64,000 nucleotides of DNA from Sepiola atlantica. Lineage: Eukaryota > Mollusca > Cephalopoda > Sepiida > Sepiolidae. Below the pieces are notes generated by a model. It did not search any database, was not told the origin of the DNA, and saw nothing but the letters and a program-made list of their open reading frames with translations. The stretch spans positions 143,116,347 to 143,180,346 of the forward strand of contig OY744517.1 of the NCBI GenBank assembly GCA_963556195.1, written 5' to 3'. Every line of letters begins with the position of its first letter. Within the stretch, counting starts at the first letter, position 1. The translations under genes and the position numbers were made by a program. This document shows positions 33,925 through 45,704 of the stretch, one piece after another.

Positions 33925-34390
33925 ACATCTGAGCTGGTGCACCAACCACTAGTCTCTCCCTGTCGGACTGGATGCAAAAAAAGTCTCTAACCTAAAAGGT
34001 TCTTCACTGTCTAACAAGTGTCAGCTCCTGTATAATCGCTGCAATGTTGCACTCATGTGCTGTTTTACAAGTACTGCCACGGAATGTGTTTGGACGAACT
34101 TACTGCACTTGTACCCCCTGAACGTAAATACTTCCGACTAACACGACTAGCAGCAAAATCCCACCCCTTCATTATTAAGGTCCTCAGATGCCGGAAAAAG
34201 TTCTACTCTAATAGCTTCTTTTTTCGGACCGCTTGTCTTTGGAATTCCCTTACTGTACCAAAATACAGAAATGTAAACGTAATGTGAACATTGCACAACT
34301 ATTCACTTAGGATGGGCCCTTTAAAGCTGGCCCCTAATCACAGTAGCCCCTTGCGTCTCAGTGGCAGTATGGTTTTTTGGAGTGAATGAC
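33925..34390 (+). pseudogene. Non-LTR LINE 3' end with a 76-codon open frame
   Basis: The frame at 34057-34287 reads MLFYKYCHGMCLDELTALVP, PERKYFRLTRLAAKSHPFII, then FFFRTACLWNSLTVP and NVNVM. This is the conserved LINE C-terminal block (YRYYHG-CSDEL-LVPP-TR-SHPF-FFRTA-LWNSLP). The shared 3' end CAGTAGCCCCTTGCGTCTCA and GTGGCAGTATGG follows. 5' truncated. Confidence 0.85.
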
Positions 34391-35109
34391 ATTTTAAAAA
34401 GAGCTACATCTTTTTACCCGAAAACCTTTAATAACAGATATGTATGGAAGAGGGTACATAATTGGATTTATATCTGCGATTTGATAACCATAAATAGGGA
34501 ATAAGGGAGGATTTCTCATACTTATCATTAGTTCAACACTTCAGTTCACTTAAACAAAGCATAGACGTTGTGGCCTGCACATCATTAGAAAGTAACTTTA
34601 TTTCCTTAAATATCCATACAAAACTATAAATTGAATAGATATACATGCTATACACATAACACTGGATTACATCTAAATTTTGTTTTTTTTGTTAATATTA
34701 CGCATATCACACAGGGAACACTGGGGCGTGACGTTATACAAAGTTCGAATCCTATTTATTCCACTGAAGCACTTTCACTTGGTCCTCACTTATAAAAATA
34801 TCGGGGAAACCAATGCTAACAATATAATCATCTGATTCATACGAAATGAATGGATGAACAGGAAACACTTTAGAATAGAGCCAAGGTCAGTGACGGATGC
34901 CGACTACAGGTATGTAAGAAAGATTTCGCTGATGAAAAATAGGTGACAGCGACATTAATCAAGAGCTCGCCATTTTATTTTTATTTTCTAAATCGAAAAA
35001 AAAACCGCAGCTATGTCTCGAAGGTAAAAGTCAAGATTCGAGGCGAGTGAAAATTTTCGATAAGGTGATATAAAATCGTGTTTAGGTGATAGAAATTGTT
35101 TTATTTTAA
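34391..35109. other. No gene; a possible tRNA-like box B
   Basis: CAAAGTTCGAATCCTATTTA at about 34740 fits a box B, with GGGGCGTGACGTTATA upstream. Too little remains to name a SINE. Confidence 0.35.
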
Positions 35110-35370
35110 TATCATGACATGCTTAACTATTTGGAGTTCAAATCAATTAAGTATTACGCATGAAGTCTGAAGAAAAACACTTTTTAAATGAGTAAATACG
35201 CTTGTATCATCGGTTTATTTCACACATGACGCTATATTTGCTAGGACGACATATTGGTAATAAGCCTATGTACTCATTTGGAAAGTGTTAAAAAGTGTGT
35301 TTTTTTTCTTATTAATACGTAATGCTAACTTGATTTATGCACAAAAACGTTCAGCATGTTATAATCTAAA
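35110..35370. repeat. Imperfect foldback, arms about 70 bp
   Basis: The left arm has ATGACATGCTTAAC, AAATCAATTAAGTATTACG, GAAAAACACTTTTTAA and ATGAGTA. The right arm read in reverse complement has ATAACATGCTGAAC, AAATCAAGTTAGCATTACG, AAAAACACACTTTTTAA and ATGAGTA, in the same order. The spacer is about 70 bp. Confidence 0.75.
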
Positions 35371-35646
35371 AAAAAAAATTTATCGCCTATACTGCATTTT
35401 CGAAAAATCTTAATCCGCCTCGAAAAGAAACAACTTATGTATAATACAAATGAGAATATTCTACTCCCCTCTCTATCATGGATAGAAGAGAGGGAATGAA
35501 ACGCGGATGCCTATTAATTGACAAAAATATATTTTCATACTTTACTACTAAGCTCTACTCAGATATTGAGTACTGTTCAAGTAAATACCTAAAATATATA
35601 CACAAATTATTATATCACCTTATAATATCATCTGTGTATACATGAG

Positions 35647-35649
<3 letters not shown>
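35371..35649. other. No recognisable gene
   Basis: AT-rich spacer. Confidence 0.5.
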
Positions 35650-35721
<72 letters not shown>

Positions 35722-35728
35722 GAGAGAG
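35650..35728. repeat. Compound (TA)n-(GA)n microsatellite
   Basis: TA to 35680, then GA units to 35728 with one GTGA interruption. Confidence 0.97.
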
Positions 35729-36021
35729 ATATATGACAAGAAGCATGATGGACAGATAAGTAGCCACCAACATTTATCCTATAGGGGAAAAGCAAAACTA
35801 TATTGTCCATATGCCCAGTAATACTGCAGGTATAAGATCAGCTCAATCAGAGCCATTATAATATAGATCTTCGATCAACTTAATTACGACATTATTTTTG
35901 ATTTACGCTCCAAGAATTCAAACGATCGTACACAAACTGTTATCTATATTTGGATGAATTTTAATGGTTTATGTCGTAGCTCAATAGTGTATGACTAGAT
36001 TTAATATCATATTTATTTTCT

Positions 36022-36062
<41 letters not shown>

Positions 36063-36340
36063 GCAGAACATAATACATTAATTAAAAGAGGAACAATTAT
36101 TTTAAAACAACAACATTCATGTTAATAAAATACATGCCCCAATTCATACTGAGATATACTTGTACAATTCATAAATATCTATCTATCGACATCTTCTCTC
36201 TATCTCTTCCATTTTAATTGTTTTAATTAGGCGTAATTTGCAAATGACTCATCTTGTGACCTAAGTTTCTATCTATAACTTTCACCCTTCTACACTATAT
36301 ATTGTTTAACCTCCGCTCGATTACGTTTGCCCCCTCCCCC
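35729..36340. other. No gene; contains (TA)n at 36025-36059
   Basis: Unique AT-rich DNA around a 17-unit TA array. Confidence 0.55.
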
Positions 36341-36361
36341 CCTCTCTCTCTCTCTCTCTCT
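36341..36361. repeat. (CT)n microsatellite
   Basis: About 10 CT units after a run of C. Confidence 0.9.
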
Positions 36362-36496
36362 GTATTAACAGTTAAAGGTGATAAAGAAATAAAAGAATAC
36401 ACCGATTGGAATAGTCCATTATAAACAAAATTGAGTATCATCACAGGCAGTAATACTATTTAACCAGTAGTTGGAGAGGAATGAAGAGAAAGGAAC

Positions 36497-36497
<1 letters not shown>

Positions 36498-36533
<36 letters not shown>
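36498..36533. repeat. (GA)n microsatellite
   Basis: GA units with one AAAG interruption. Confidence 0.93.
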
Positions 36534-36534
<1 letters not shown>

Positions 36535-36691
36535 TAAGAGAGGGGTGAGGAGGGGCAGGGAAAAGAAAGAGATTTATTTAGAATACTGTATTTTTTATTT
36601 TTGTATTTCACTCACTTTTCAAACTCACTTTTTTCTGATTCAAACATAATAACCTGAGCTCTATGTGTGTCCCAATCGGTCACATTTTCTA

Positions 36692-36762
<71 letters not shown>
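36692..36762. repeat. Compound (TA)n-(GT)n microsatellite
   Basis: TA to 36737, then about 12 GT units, then GAGAG. Confidence 0.97.
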
Positions 36763-37734
36763 AGAGAAAATGAAATATGTCTAAGTATGTGCAGCAGCAT
36801 GTATCTCATTAACATTGAATGTCGTTGGTTTAAAGTAATTTTTATTATTTATTATTTATTTTCTCATTTATTTATCTTTTTCTGCAATTGTATTCTTACT
36901 GCGTTTCGAGCGGGTGCTTTCCGGCGTTCTTTACATATCTGCTGTAATTTGGAATGCCACCGGATTTTTGTCAGAGAAAGAATCCACTTCCGCTCTTATA
37001 AACATCACATCCGGTACACGTGCGTTCGTGTTCGACGAATGAATACGGACCAAATACATATACAGAATATAACATCGTTTAAGGAAATTTACACACGAAC
37101 TCTATAGATTAAATAGTAAAGTAGACGGGAGTTTTGCTTGTGTAACTAATCTAATAGAAACAAAAACTCCGAAATAGCCATAATCTTTTTCTGATTATTC
37201 GGCCATTGTTTCTAGTGTTTCTTACCTTTTCATTGCCACTAAACTCAAGCACTAAAAAGCGGTCTGCTCCGATCCCATCATATTAATACTAAAATATGCA
37301 TAGCTCTAAACTTCGATAAAACCGTAAAAATGCAGAAACACGTTCAAGCTAAGTGTATTTTAGTAAGCATTACATATATATTTATAAAATAATTATTTAG
37401 CAAAGGCGTAATATACTTTTTATTTATATATTATACAAACATAATTTAATCGTACAATCTTTTTGCACCTTATTTCGAAAATTTATTGCCTCTGTGCATT
37501 TATGTTAACCTCTTACTGATCAATCAGCCCAGTTATTTGTGACACTACATTCCCACCGTCCACTACAGGAATTAATAGAGATGTGTACATTGCGAATAAT
37601 TCGCCATTAAATTTGCTGACTGAGAATGAAGCTCCTGAGTGCTTCTTAGCATAACTGGCCAGATTTTTAACACCTTCGGAAACCACCAGTATCTAACAAT
37701 GACTAATCGATTTTACACAATTTAATCTGTATAG

Positions 37735-37737
<3 letters not shown>
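36763..37737. other. No recognisable gene
   Basis: A 146-codon frame starting in the microsatellite continues to 37107 through slightly GC-richer DNA but shows no domain I know. Confidence 0.45.

Positions 37738-37816
<79 letters not shown>
37738..37816. repeat. (TA)n microsatellite
   Basis: About 39 TA units. Confidence 0.97.
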
Positions 37817-37819
<3 letters not shown>

Positions 37820-37920
37820 TTTCATACGTTTCCGAGAATCATCAGTGTGGATGATGATTGCTCTGCCGGTTACACTATTCGAAACTTTTAGACCCAATTC
37901 AATATTTTAACTTTTCTCTG
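37817..37920 (-). mobile_element. SINE-H copy cut by (TA)n
   Basis: Minus strand: box B-like AAAAGTTTCGAATAGTGTAA, GCAATCATCATCCACA, core CTGATGA (37845-37839) intact, then TTCTCGGAAACGTATGAAAC and GC running straight into (AT)n. The cleavage triplet and the 3' strand of stem I are missing: the array starts where stem III should close. Confidence 0.65.
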
Positions 37921-38089
37921 GACGCCTAGAAGGACGCGGCGATCAAACCAACCACGTTAAAGGAAGAGATTTAAGATCTGTCTATGTATAAGCAAGGATG
38001 AAACATATAGAAGGCTCACAGCCACAGTGTGCAACGACACGTTAGCCGTAACTTAGCATTACGCATTTATATTTGACATCTAATTATAA

Positions 38090-38270
38090 TCGTCGTATTT
38101 GAGTTAATTTGTTCTCTTGTTCCAAAGTTCGAATTGTACGACTGGCGTGAATGGTTATCTCTACGCTGATAATTCCGCAAAGGTGAAAAGTATACGTATA
38201 TAGATAATATTTGAATAGTTATTATCAAAATAATTATTTGTAGCCCCTCTCTTAGCTAGGTCCTTTAATG
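38090..38270 (+). mobile_element. SINE-H subfamily 2, copy 1
   Basis: Box B-like AAAGTTCGAATTGTACGACT, GGCGTGAATGGTTATCTCTA, core CTGATAA, TTCCGCAAAGGTGAAAAGTA, TACGTATATAGATAAT, and tail TTATCAAAATAATTATTTG. Same order as 38380-38584. Confidence 0.65.
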
Positions 38271-38379
38271 AGTAAATAAAATAAACCGCGAGAAGCTAAG
38301 ATGCATGCTCTTTCTTGTTGAACACTGCTATGACGGCCGACAATAACTGCCCGCCTCTTTGACACATGTATTAGGTTTA

Positions 38380-38579
38380 TTCTCATCTCGTTTGTAGCAA
38401 TCTACGGTAGCCTCATTGACTAGCGCGCTCGGAATTGGTATTGATCCTGACTCTTGTTCCGGGGTTCGAATCGTGCAATGGGCGTGAATGGTTATCTCTA
38501 CACTGATAATTCCGCAATGATGAAGCATACACGTATGTAGATAATATTATTATAAATTATTAAATATTTATTATGAAAA

Positions 38580-38584
<5 letters not shown>
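38380..38584 (+). mobile_element. SINE-H subfamily 2, copy 2
   Basis: tRNA-like head: GTAGCCTCATTGACTAGCGC (box A side), then GTTCCGGGGTTCGAATCGTG (strong box B). The hammerhead-like part has stem I TCTACA (38497-38502) pairing perfectly with TGTAGA (38536-38541), core CTGATAA (one base off CUGANGA), GAAGC, and a GUA triplet (38533-38535). The tail TATTATGAAAATAATTATAT runs into (TA)n. Confidence 0.7.
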
Positions 38585-38632
<48 letters not shown>

Positions 38633-38683
38633 ATGTATGTGTGTGTGTGTCTCAATAGCTTTATATCACTCTATATAGCATGT

Positions 38684-38746
<63 letters not shown>

Positions 38747-38846
38747 TAGATATTTATTTATTAATTAATTATATCTATATATTATTATACATAAATTATA
38801 AATTATATATATATATATATATATATGGAGAGAGAGAGAGAGAGAG
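38584..38846. repeat. Cluster of TA, GT and GA simple repeats
   Basis: TA 38584-38626 then GT-rich to 38650; TA 38693-38740; TA 38803-38826 then GA to 38846, with AT-rich spacers. Confidence 0.95.
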
Positions 38847-40259
38847 TCCGAAAGTCGCACACCATCCTGTGTGTTTTAAGTCAATAAAAGATTAAAAATT
38901 GCAGTTGCAATTGTTATGAAATTCCTGAAAACTCGATTCGTGCAAAACGTCTAGGTAACCCTATATATAGGTAAGTAAAGTCCAATTCTTTAACTTCGAC
39001 AGTATCTTAACGAGACAAAGAAAACAGCGCTCCAAGCTACATTGATGAAAGGTGACGTAATTCATGTCCTATTGTTACTGCAGTTATTGCATGAACTATA
39101 GGACCGTAGCTCAATCAGAGCTTATATATAAAAAAAACTCAGAAAGATACAACACTATGTCATATTACTGTGACACATTTATTAAGTCTTTTCATCATAT
39201 TAAAAGGAGAGTCATCAACATTTCGCTAATAGTCATACAGTGGACTCTTAATTTGACTAAAGATGCATTTAAACATAGTTTTCAACAATATTAAAACTAA
39301 CTAACATATGAAGAGACTAACTAAATTTGTCTCAGAAACATGTTCACTATTAAGTTTGTTGATGTCTAATGTTTGGAACTTGTATACTTAATAATGAATA
39401 TGTCATAATTTTGTATCTTTCTAAGTTGTTATATATATATATATAGTATGCGATATAAAAAGAGATAAAGATAGATCGATAGAGAGATACATACATGACG
39501 ATTCTCTCTATCTTCACAGATGATATATCATCTCATTAGTTAGCCACAGAAGACTAACCAGTATTGACGTGACAGTCAATTTATGGTGCCTATTTTCCAA
39601 CAGCGTTCCAGACAACTAGGCGAGAAATACTCTCTTAAACAGGGCAACCCAGTAGCAAGAATCTCGAGCGAAGATATACAAATTAAAAACGCAATTGTGA
39701 TGCTACGATAATTCCGATCGCCTATGTAGAGAATTGCAACTGTGTTACCCCAAAAGGTTATATCTGCACATTTTTGCCACCCTGCAATCGCCGTAGGACG
39801 TGTTTGAGTGACAGATAAGATGGCAGAATAAAAGCATTAGATTATAATAAGAAACGTTTGTACCAGAGAAGTACTAATCTCTGAGCTTCCATGATTATAA
39901 TACGATGACATGCCAATGCAAGATGGCTGGTAATCACTTGATCGTAAGTTTTACACAGAATTCTCCTCTTCTAGATGGATTGCAATATAAACGCTGAGCA
40001 ATCCAATCTACTCGGTATTGAAACCAAAGTGGACCTTCATCCTAGATAGACAGTCAGATGGTAGATATATACATATAAATATCTATTGAGATAGGTAAGT
40101 ATAATATAGATTTACATGCACACGTACATGCGCACATATATACGCGTGTGTGTAAATATATTTACATATATAAAAGTATAGTTGTGTCTGTTTGTTCACA
40201 GAATTCCTCTTAGTGTTTAACAGACAGACCACCCCACAACACTATATATTCTGAAACAG
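38847..40259. other. No recognisable gene
   Basis: Includes a short TA run (39430-39445) and a GATA-rich patch. A 76-codon frame at 39064 is unrecognised. Confidence 0.5.
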
Positions 40260-40615
40260 GTTACTTTTATAACTTGTATTATTTAGATTACTCAGACTAC
40301 TATTCTCATCTTCAGTCTTATTTTTATTATGTTTCGGCCGATGTACTCTGCTACGTACATCTTTTCGAACTCGGAAAATTTATGTCGAACTCAGGAATCC
40401 ATGCGGAATTTTGAGCTGAACCCTTTATTTTATCCACGGTAGATTGTTCTCGTTCCATCAGCCATGACCGGGTAGAAATCTTAAGTAATTTTTATTTTTA
40501 TGTTATTCTTAGTTAGTATCGCCTGTGAATTGAACCTTCAACCTCTAGAATACTGTCACTCAGAATTGAGTAGTACTTAACACCTTCATACATTGTGCCA
40601 CGTGTCTGAATAATT
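40260..40615 (-). mobile_element. SINE-A copy 7
   Basis: Antisense order: TACTATTCTCATCTTCAGTC, TATGTTTCGGCCGATGTA, GGAATCCATGCGGAATTTTG, TTTTATCCACGG, CATGACCGGGTAGAAATC, box B antisense GTGAATTGAACCTTCAACCT, and a head ending CATTGTGCCACG. Full length but diverged. The hammerhead core is not recognisable. Confidence 0.75.
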
Positions 40616-41254
40616 TAAAACATCTAAATTATCAATCCTTATCTAAAAAAAATCCGAAACTTGGATAAGTATATTTCGTTTTCGTCATAGTGGTCTAAAA
40701 TTCACGTACGATTTGCGTTCGTACTTACTCCATGATAATATGTTATTTTATTTAACTCTTAAATGCTTTATTTTTTTATATTGGTTTGAAAAAGTTGAAC
40801 AAAACATTTCATAGGGGTAACACAAAGTAGTATAAACGAATTTTAGAAAAAAAAATTTATTGAACAAAAAAAAATGGTGTTGCAAATGTGAAACAAATGG
40901 CATAACATTTTACATAGATAACAAAACAATATGTTCATCTAAATAATCATAATACACTAGAGAACCATTAAATATTTTTTACTTACAATTATAATGACCA
41001 GATTTAAAAGTTTAGGCTCTTGAATTAGGCAGATGACACACCGATGCCACTCGCCCGGGACATCGAAGATTCTGATTACCTATTTAGCGGATGTGCTGAT
41101 GCAACATCATACTAATACCTACTCACACTTGTCAACAGGCTCGTTGCAGATGTGAAACAAGTTGCAGTTTGACACATTTTCGTTGATTATTATGTTAAGT
41201 AAGCATTTTGTTGGAATGTGTCATATTTGAAACAAAAAGCATTTAAGGGTTTAT
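40616..41254. other. No recognisable gene
   Basis: AT-rich unique DNA. Confidence 0.5.
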
Positions 41255-41910
41255 TATAGACATCTAAAATTTGCTGACTCAACCATCATACACCAACAAG
41301 CTGGATATCAGCTTAGCAAATCCACAACCCCAGCATCTCACGCATAACATTGAAGATGGGTTTCAGAAAGGACTAATAACTGAAGCCATCTTTTGTTCAT
41401 CTGTATGCCGGAGCGTACAAAATATCTGGCATTCACAGAATTCATTCGACGACAGACCGTTCTATGTTACCCTGAATAACAAGTAAAATCGTTGGCGACG
41501 CAAAGGAACGGCTTATCTCAATATAGTACGATAACTCTACTACTGTATAACATCTTCAGTAATGTCCAGTCCATGGGTCAGAAGACTGAGTGGTTCATAT
41601 ACACTGACGACCTGTGGCATTGTTCCACGAGAGTAGGCTCGAAGCGGTAAAAGCAAACTTCAACTCAGCCCTAAATCCGTTACTTTACTACGAAAACAGT
41701 CAAGCCTGTTCTTTCTATCCCATAAACCTTAAGGAAAATCGACCATAAATATCAAGTGGTTTGGAATACCACACGTGAATAGCATCAACCCTGTCTATCT
41801 TTGTGTAACTCTAGACTGTACCGTTTCGTTCAAGAAACACATACATGAACGTGTCATCATCAGCGCAAAGAATTTTCTTTATAATATTGGAAATAAACCC
41901 AAAATTTAAA
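41255..41910 (+). pseudogene. Jockey-like non-LTR reverse-transcriptase pseudogene
   Basis: Fragments in shifting frames follow the RT core order: HNIEDGFQKGLITEAIF, DRPFYVTLNNK, RWRRQRNGLSQYSTITLLLY then NIFSNVQ, the catalytic-like FIYTDDL (normally FIYADDL), SLFFLSHKP, INIKWFGIPHVNSINPVYLC then VTLDCTVSFKKHIHERV, and AKNFLYNIGNK. This matches the palm, thumb and 'YLGVTLD..LSF..H' region of Jockey-type elements. Many stops and frameshifts; dead. Confidence 0.85.
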
Positions 41911-44277
41911 TATCTGAGACTCAGGAACATAACGAATAATTTTTTTTTAAATTGAATAATTTCTACTAACGATTGACATGACGCGCTATAGAAGCCACGT
42001 TCTGTAATAAACAGGCGCGATTAGACCTCCCACCACTCACTCACACTACTCCCTTCAAAATGTTATTATCAGAGATTCATCGATTTCGTTAATTTCACAA
42101 TTCATTGTCAATTACTTGGAAAGATAAAACGTAAGTTTGTCTTTGTTCTTGTCATTAATAAATATTATTTAAAAAGTTTAAAATTATTTATTAATAAATA
42201 GTTCAAATATGACATTTTCTTTCAAAATTGAATCTTATATATTTAATCATAAATAATTGTAATTGTTTTAATTTTTTTCAATGAATATTTTTAGTGTAAT
42301 TAGTCATTGACTTTAATTTACTTCGTCACACTTAAAAATACTATTTTAGTATAAAATAAAAAAATACCCTTTAAGCTTTATTTTAAAAGAATTAATGTAA
42401 TTTAAAATTACATTAATTCTATAAAATTAAATCGAGTAATATAATTGTTCAAGTTTTTAATCAATCATCATGTAAAAATAATTGATAAAATCGACGTAGT
42501 TGGTCACGTAAAAATAATTTTAACAACATTTGAAAAAAAGTTATTTCAAATTCTAAGAAAAAAACATTGGTAAGCTATTTTTTACAGATATGCTTTTCAA
42601 CAACATATGCTAAATAAAAGCGATCTTTTATGATCATACTAAATAATGGATGCATAAATTAATTGGTATAGACATAGTTAGGGTAGGTTTAGCGTAAGGT
42701 TAAGGGTCAGAGTTAGCTTGGGTCCTAATCTGCACCAGTACATGAAATTAGAAACAAAGGAAAATTATTACAAAACATTCTGTTCAAAATAATAATAACA
42801 TGGGAAATGTTTGTTCGTGTCTCCCATACTTGTCAATTTAATGTAGACATTTTTTTCGTAACCTTAAAAAATAAAGAAATAAAGGTTTAATCATGTTTCA
42901 ATTTCTATGAAATATTGCAAAAGCATTACTTCCATATAAACATTTGTTAAATAGAAATAAATATTACTGCAGTTCGGGGCTTCCATACTTTCAAATTTGG
43001 TCGCAATATTTTGTTTACAGTTACATAAAACAACGAAAATACGTCCGGAAAGTAACATTCACTTTTTCTTTTGGATAATTCGGCAATTTTTAGTAAAAAA
43101 ATGAAGGTCAATTATTTTTTAATTCACTCTCTTAAGACTAAAATTAAATATTATCTTTAAAACAGTTCCAGAAAACTGATATTTATCTTCCCAATGAATT
43201 TGAAACGTGTTTTATTGAATCTGCAGTTTTAACTGATTTGTGACTTTTGTAACCGTTTTTGACAACATTTTTCATTCTAATTTTTTTTTCACACGTAAAT
43301 ATACATTTGTTTCCTTTTATATATTAACTTAATGCTTTTATCTTTCAAACACAATCAAAAGTTAAACGAAAACTGCTTTAAAAAATTAAGAAAATACACT
43401 TTTAAGAACCAGAGTCAGTACAAGCGGCAGCCATTTTTGCACGTACCTAGCTACTAATAATCAAGGCAGACACAGTGGTATAATTAACACAAATGTATAA
43501 ATTAAAGTATGTTACAGAAAATATGCGTCCGATCCTGTGGCCATAACTTTACACCATAACAGATAGCAAAAGCTTCCGGTAATCAACGCCATGACTTTCG
43601 TGGACGACACCACGACTGAAATCAGGGAGAAGCTTCCTTGATCATGATTAGCACCTAAAAATGTCTCAGAACATAAAGCTAGGAAATAACTTCCCTCCTA
43701 TTTACATAGGAATGTCCCCTTCTGAAGTCTTCTTTCCTGGTTCAGAAGCACTGTGATTCAAGTGTAAGACGATCGACCACAGAATAGGAGTACTTACAAG
43801 CTATTCTGGTCAGATTGGGCTACAAACGACCCAAATAGGCAAATGTGGTAAAGAAGGGTCATGACGATGGAGCTTTGTCTGTCATATACTACCCAACCAG
43901 TAAAGCATAAAAAAATCACTAAAGAAGGAGAAATAACCACATGCTTTGAAGGAACGAAAAGAATGAGAAGAGGTCTCGGGAGACAATAGATACATGTACG
44001 TGTACTTTGCATTCGTAGTCATTTCTCCTGGATCGGCATTCCTTGAGCCCAGTGGCAACGACAAGTCTAGCACAACTAGAATCAATGCCGGTAAAAACAG
44101 AGAAAGACTAGTCTTATTTTGAAGTTTTCCTTCTCTTAGACTAGTTGAACAAGCATAGTTTGTGACTCTAGTCTACGGTATTATTTAGGATATGCGGATT
44201 TATACTTATCTGAAGATTATCTGTAGATGTGATATCGTAGCCCCGACATAACTGGAACGCTGCATATATATTTTTAT
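41911..44277. other. No recognisable gene
   Basis: Long AT-rich unique stretch. It holds a perfect 33-bp hairpin at 42388-42420 and degenerate TTAGGG-like units near 42675-42715. Confidence 0.55.
42388..42420. repeat. Perfect 16-bp-arm hairpin
   Basis: AGAATTAATGTAATTT, one base, then its exact reverse complement. Confidence 0.95.
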
Positions 44278-44400
44278 ATCCATAGAAATATATATGTTTC
44301 GTGTTTTCTACATTCGTCAGTATAGGATTACGTAACCGTACCGCCAGTCTTAGCATTCGAACACCGGATCCAAGTATTATGAATTTATGTAGTATGAACC
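44278..44400 (-). mobile_element. SINE-H copy with altered stem III
   Basis: Minus strand: box B-like CCGGTGTTCGAATGCTAAG, then AATCCTATA, core CTGACGA (44320-44314, fits CUGANGA), weak stem II UGU/ACA, and GAAAC. ATATATATTTC replaces the palindromic stem III and triplet, followed by TATGGAT, which can still pair with ATCC-TATA as stem I with one bulge. Confidence 0.6.
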
Positions 44401-44471
44401 TTGGCTTCTTAACAATTCGGCCAATGTAAAGATCACGCTTTGCAATGAGATTAATAGACCTTGTATCTTGA

Positions 44472-44474
<3 letters not shown>

Positions 44475-44567
<93 letters not shown>
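44475..44567. repeat. (TA)n microsatellite
   Basis: About 46 units, among the longest pure TA arrays in the window. Confidence 0.97.
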
Positions 44568-44569
<2 letters not shown>

Positions 44570-45010
44570 GGCTTTCGAATCCTATGTTTGTTTTCCGGCG
44601 CGGTCTATTTATTTTAGCTGCCTTCTACATCATGTGAGTGTTTTCCATGTACTCCAAATTATGAAGCTTTTATCGGAACATTCATTTTAGATCTCCTATT
44701 TTCCTGTGTTGTTTTTTTTCTTCTGGTCTTTGACGATATAAGATGTTTCTACAATTTTAACACATCTAATATTCTGTGAAGTTTGACAGATGTACTACTG
44801 AACTGTAATTTTGTGTCACAATCTGCCAAAAAACACGTGTAATATTCCTAAAGATTAAAGATGAAAATATTGCTGTTTATATATAAGATGTAAATTGCAA
44901 TGATAAACACCCACTGAGGTGTTGAAATAAATATAACATAAAAAAAAGAAATTCAAGGAACTTATGAAAATTATGATTTGGAATTGATGTTTGCATGGTC
45001 ATTGCAATGA

Positions 45011-45013
<3 letters not shown>
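44568..45013. other. No recognisable gene
   Basis: AT-rich. Confidence 0.5.
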
Positions 45014-45097
<84 letters not shown>

Positions 45098-45192
45098 TAT
45101 ATGTATAATTATAAACAAGTGGAATAGATAAATAAATAGCAACAGTCTGAAATGCTTAGATAGATAGATAGATAGATAAATAGATGTGATTG

Positions 45193-45271
<79 letters not shown>

Positions 45272-45272
45272 A
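45014..45272. repeat. Two (TA)n-(GA)n arrays with GATA between
   Basis: TA 45014-45066 + GA 45067-45094; (GATA)n 45157-45180; TA 45195-45244 + GA 45245-45272. The two compound arrays are about 180 bp apart in the same order. The 141-codon minus frame is their translation. Confidence 0.96.
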
Positions 45273-45704
45273 GGGGAATGAGAGGAAAGAGATGTGAAAT
45301 AGCAGGTAGAAAAAGAGTGAAAGAAGTAGTAGAATGCAGTAATTGGAAGCGCGGTGCTATGCAAGGTATGGGACAAGACAAAAAAAAATGCCGGCAGATT
45401 CATTTTAGATTTAGAACCACCCAAGCATGAATGATGAATAAGTACACATGTGTTTCAAGGAGACCGACCAACAAGCAAATACGAGACTTGTGTACATAAA
45501 TATAGCAGGTTAAAACGAATGCTCTCTCCGTTTTTCTCTGTAAGTAAATCTACCCTTAATTTGAAAGATGTCTAACTTATCAATTAGATTAAAATCAACA
45601 GTGCACTTTATTGTGTGTTCAGTATTTATCGATAAATCAAAAAGCAGTTTATAGATCTCTGCTTCTGTGTGTGGGAAATAGCGACGTGTCCGGTGTGAAA
45701 CCAC

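Noticed and set aside
36667..37107. 146-codon frame through GT repeat
   Set aside because: The first third is microsatellite; the remainder has no recognisable motif or exon boundaries.
38430..38500. Functional tRNA gene
   Set aside because: Strong box B only; the cloverleaf does not close, and a related copy lies 340 bp away.
42670..42720. Interstitial telomere array
   Set aside because: GTTAGGGTAGG and GGTTAAGGGT units are few, irregular and not in tandem register.
44999..45424. 141-codon minus-strand open frame
   Set aside because: Mostly (IY)n and (LS)n from two (TA)n-(GA)n arrays.
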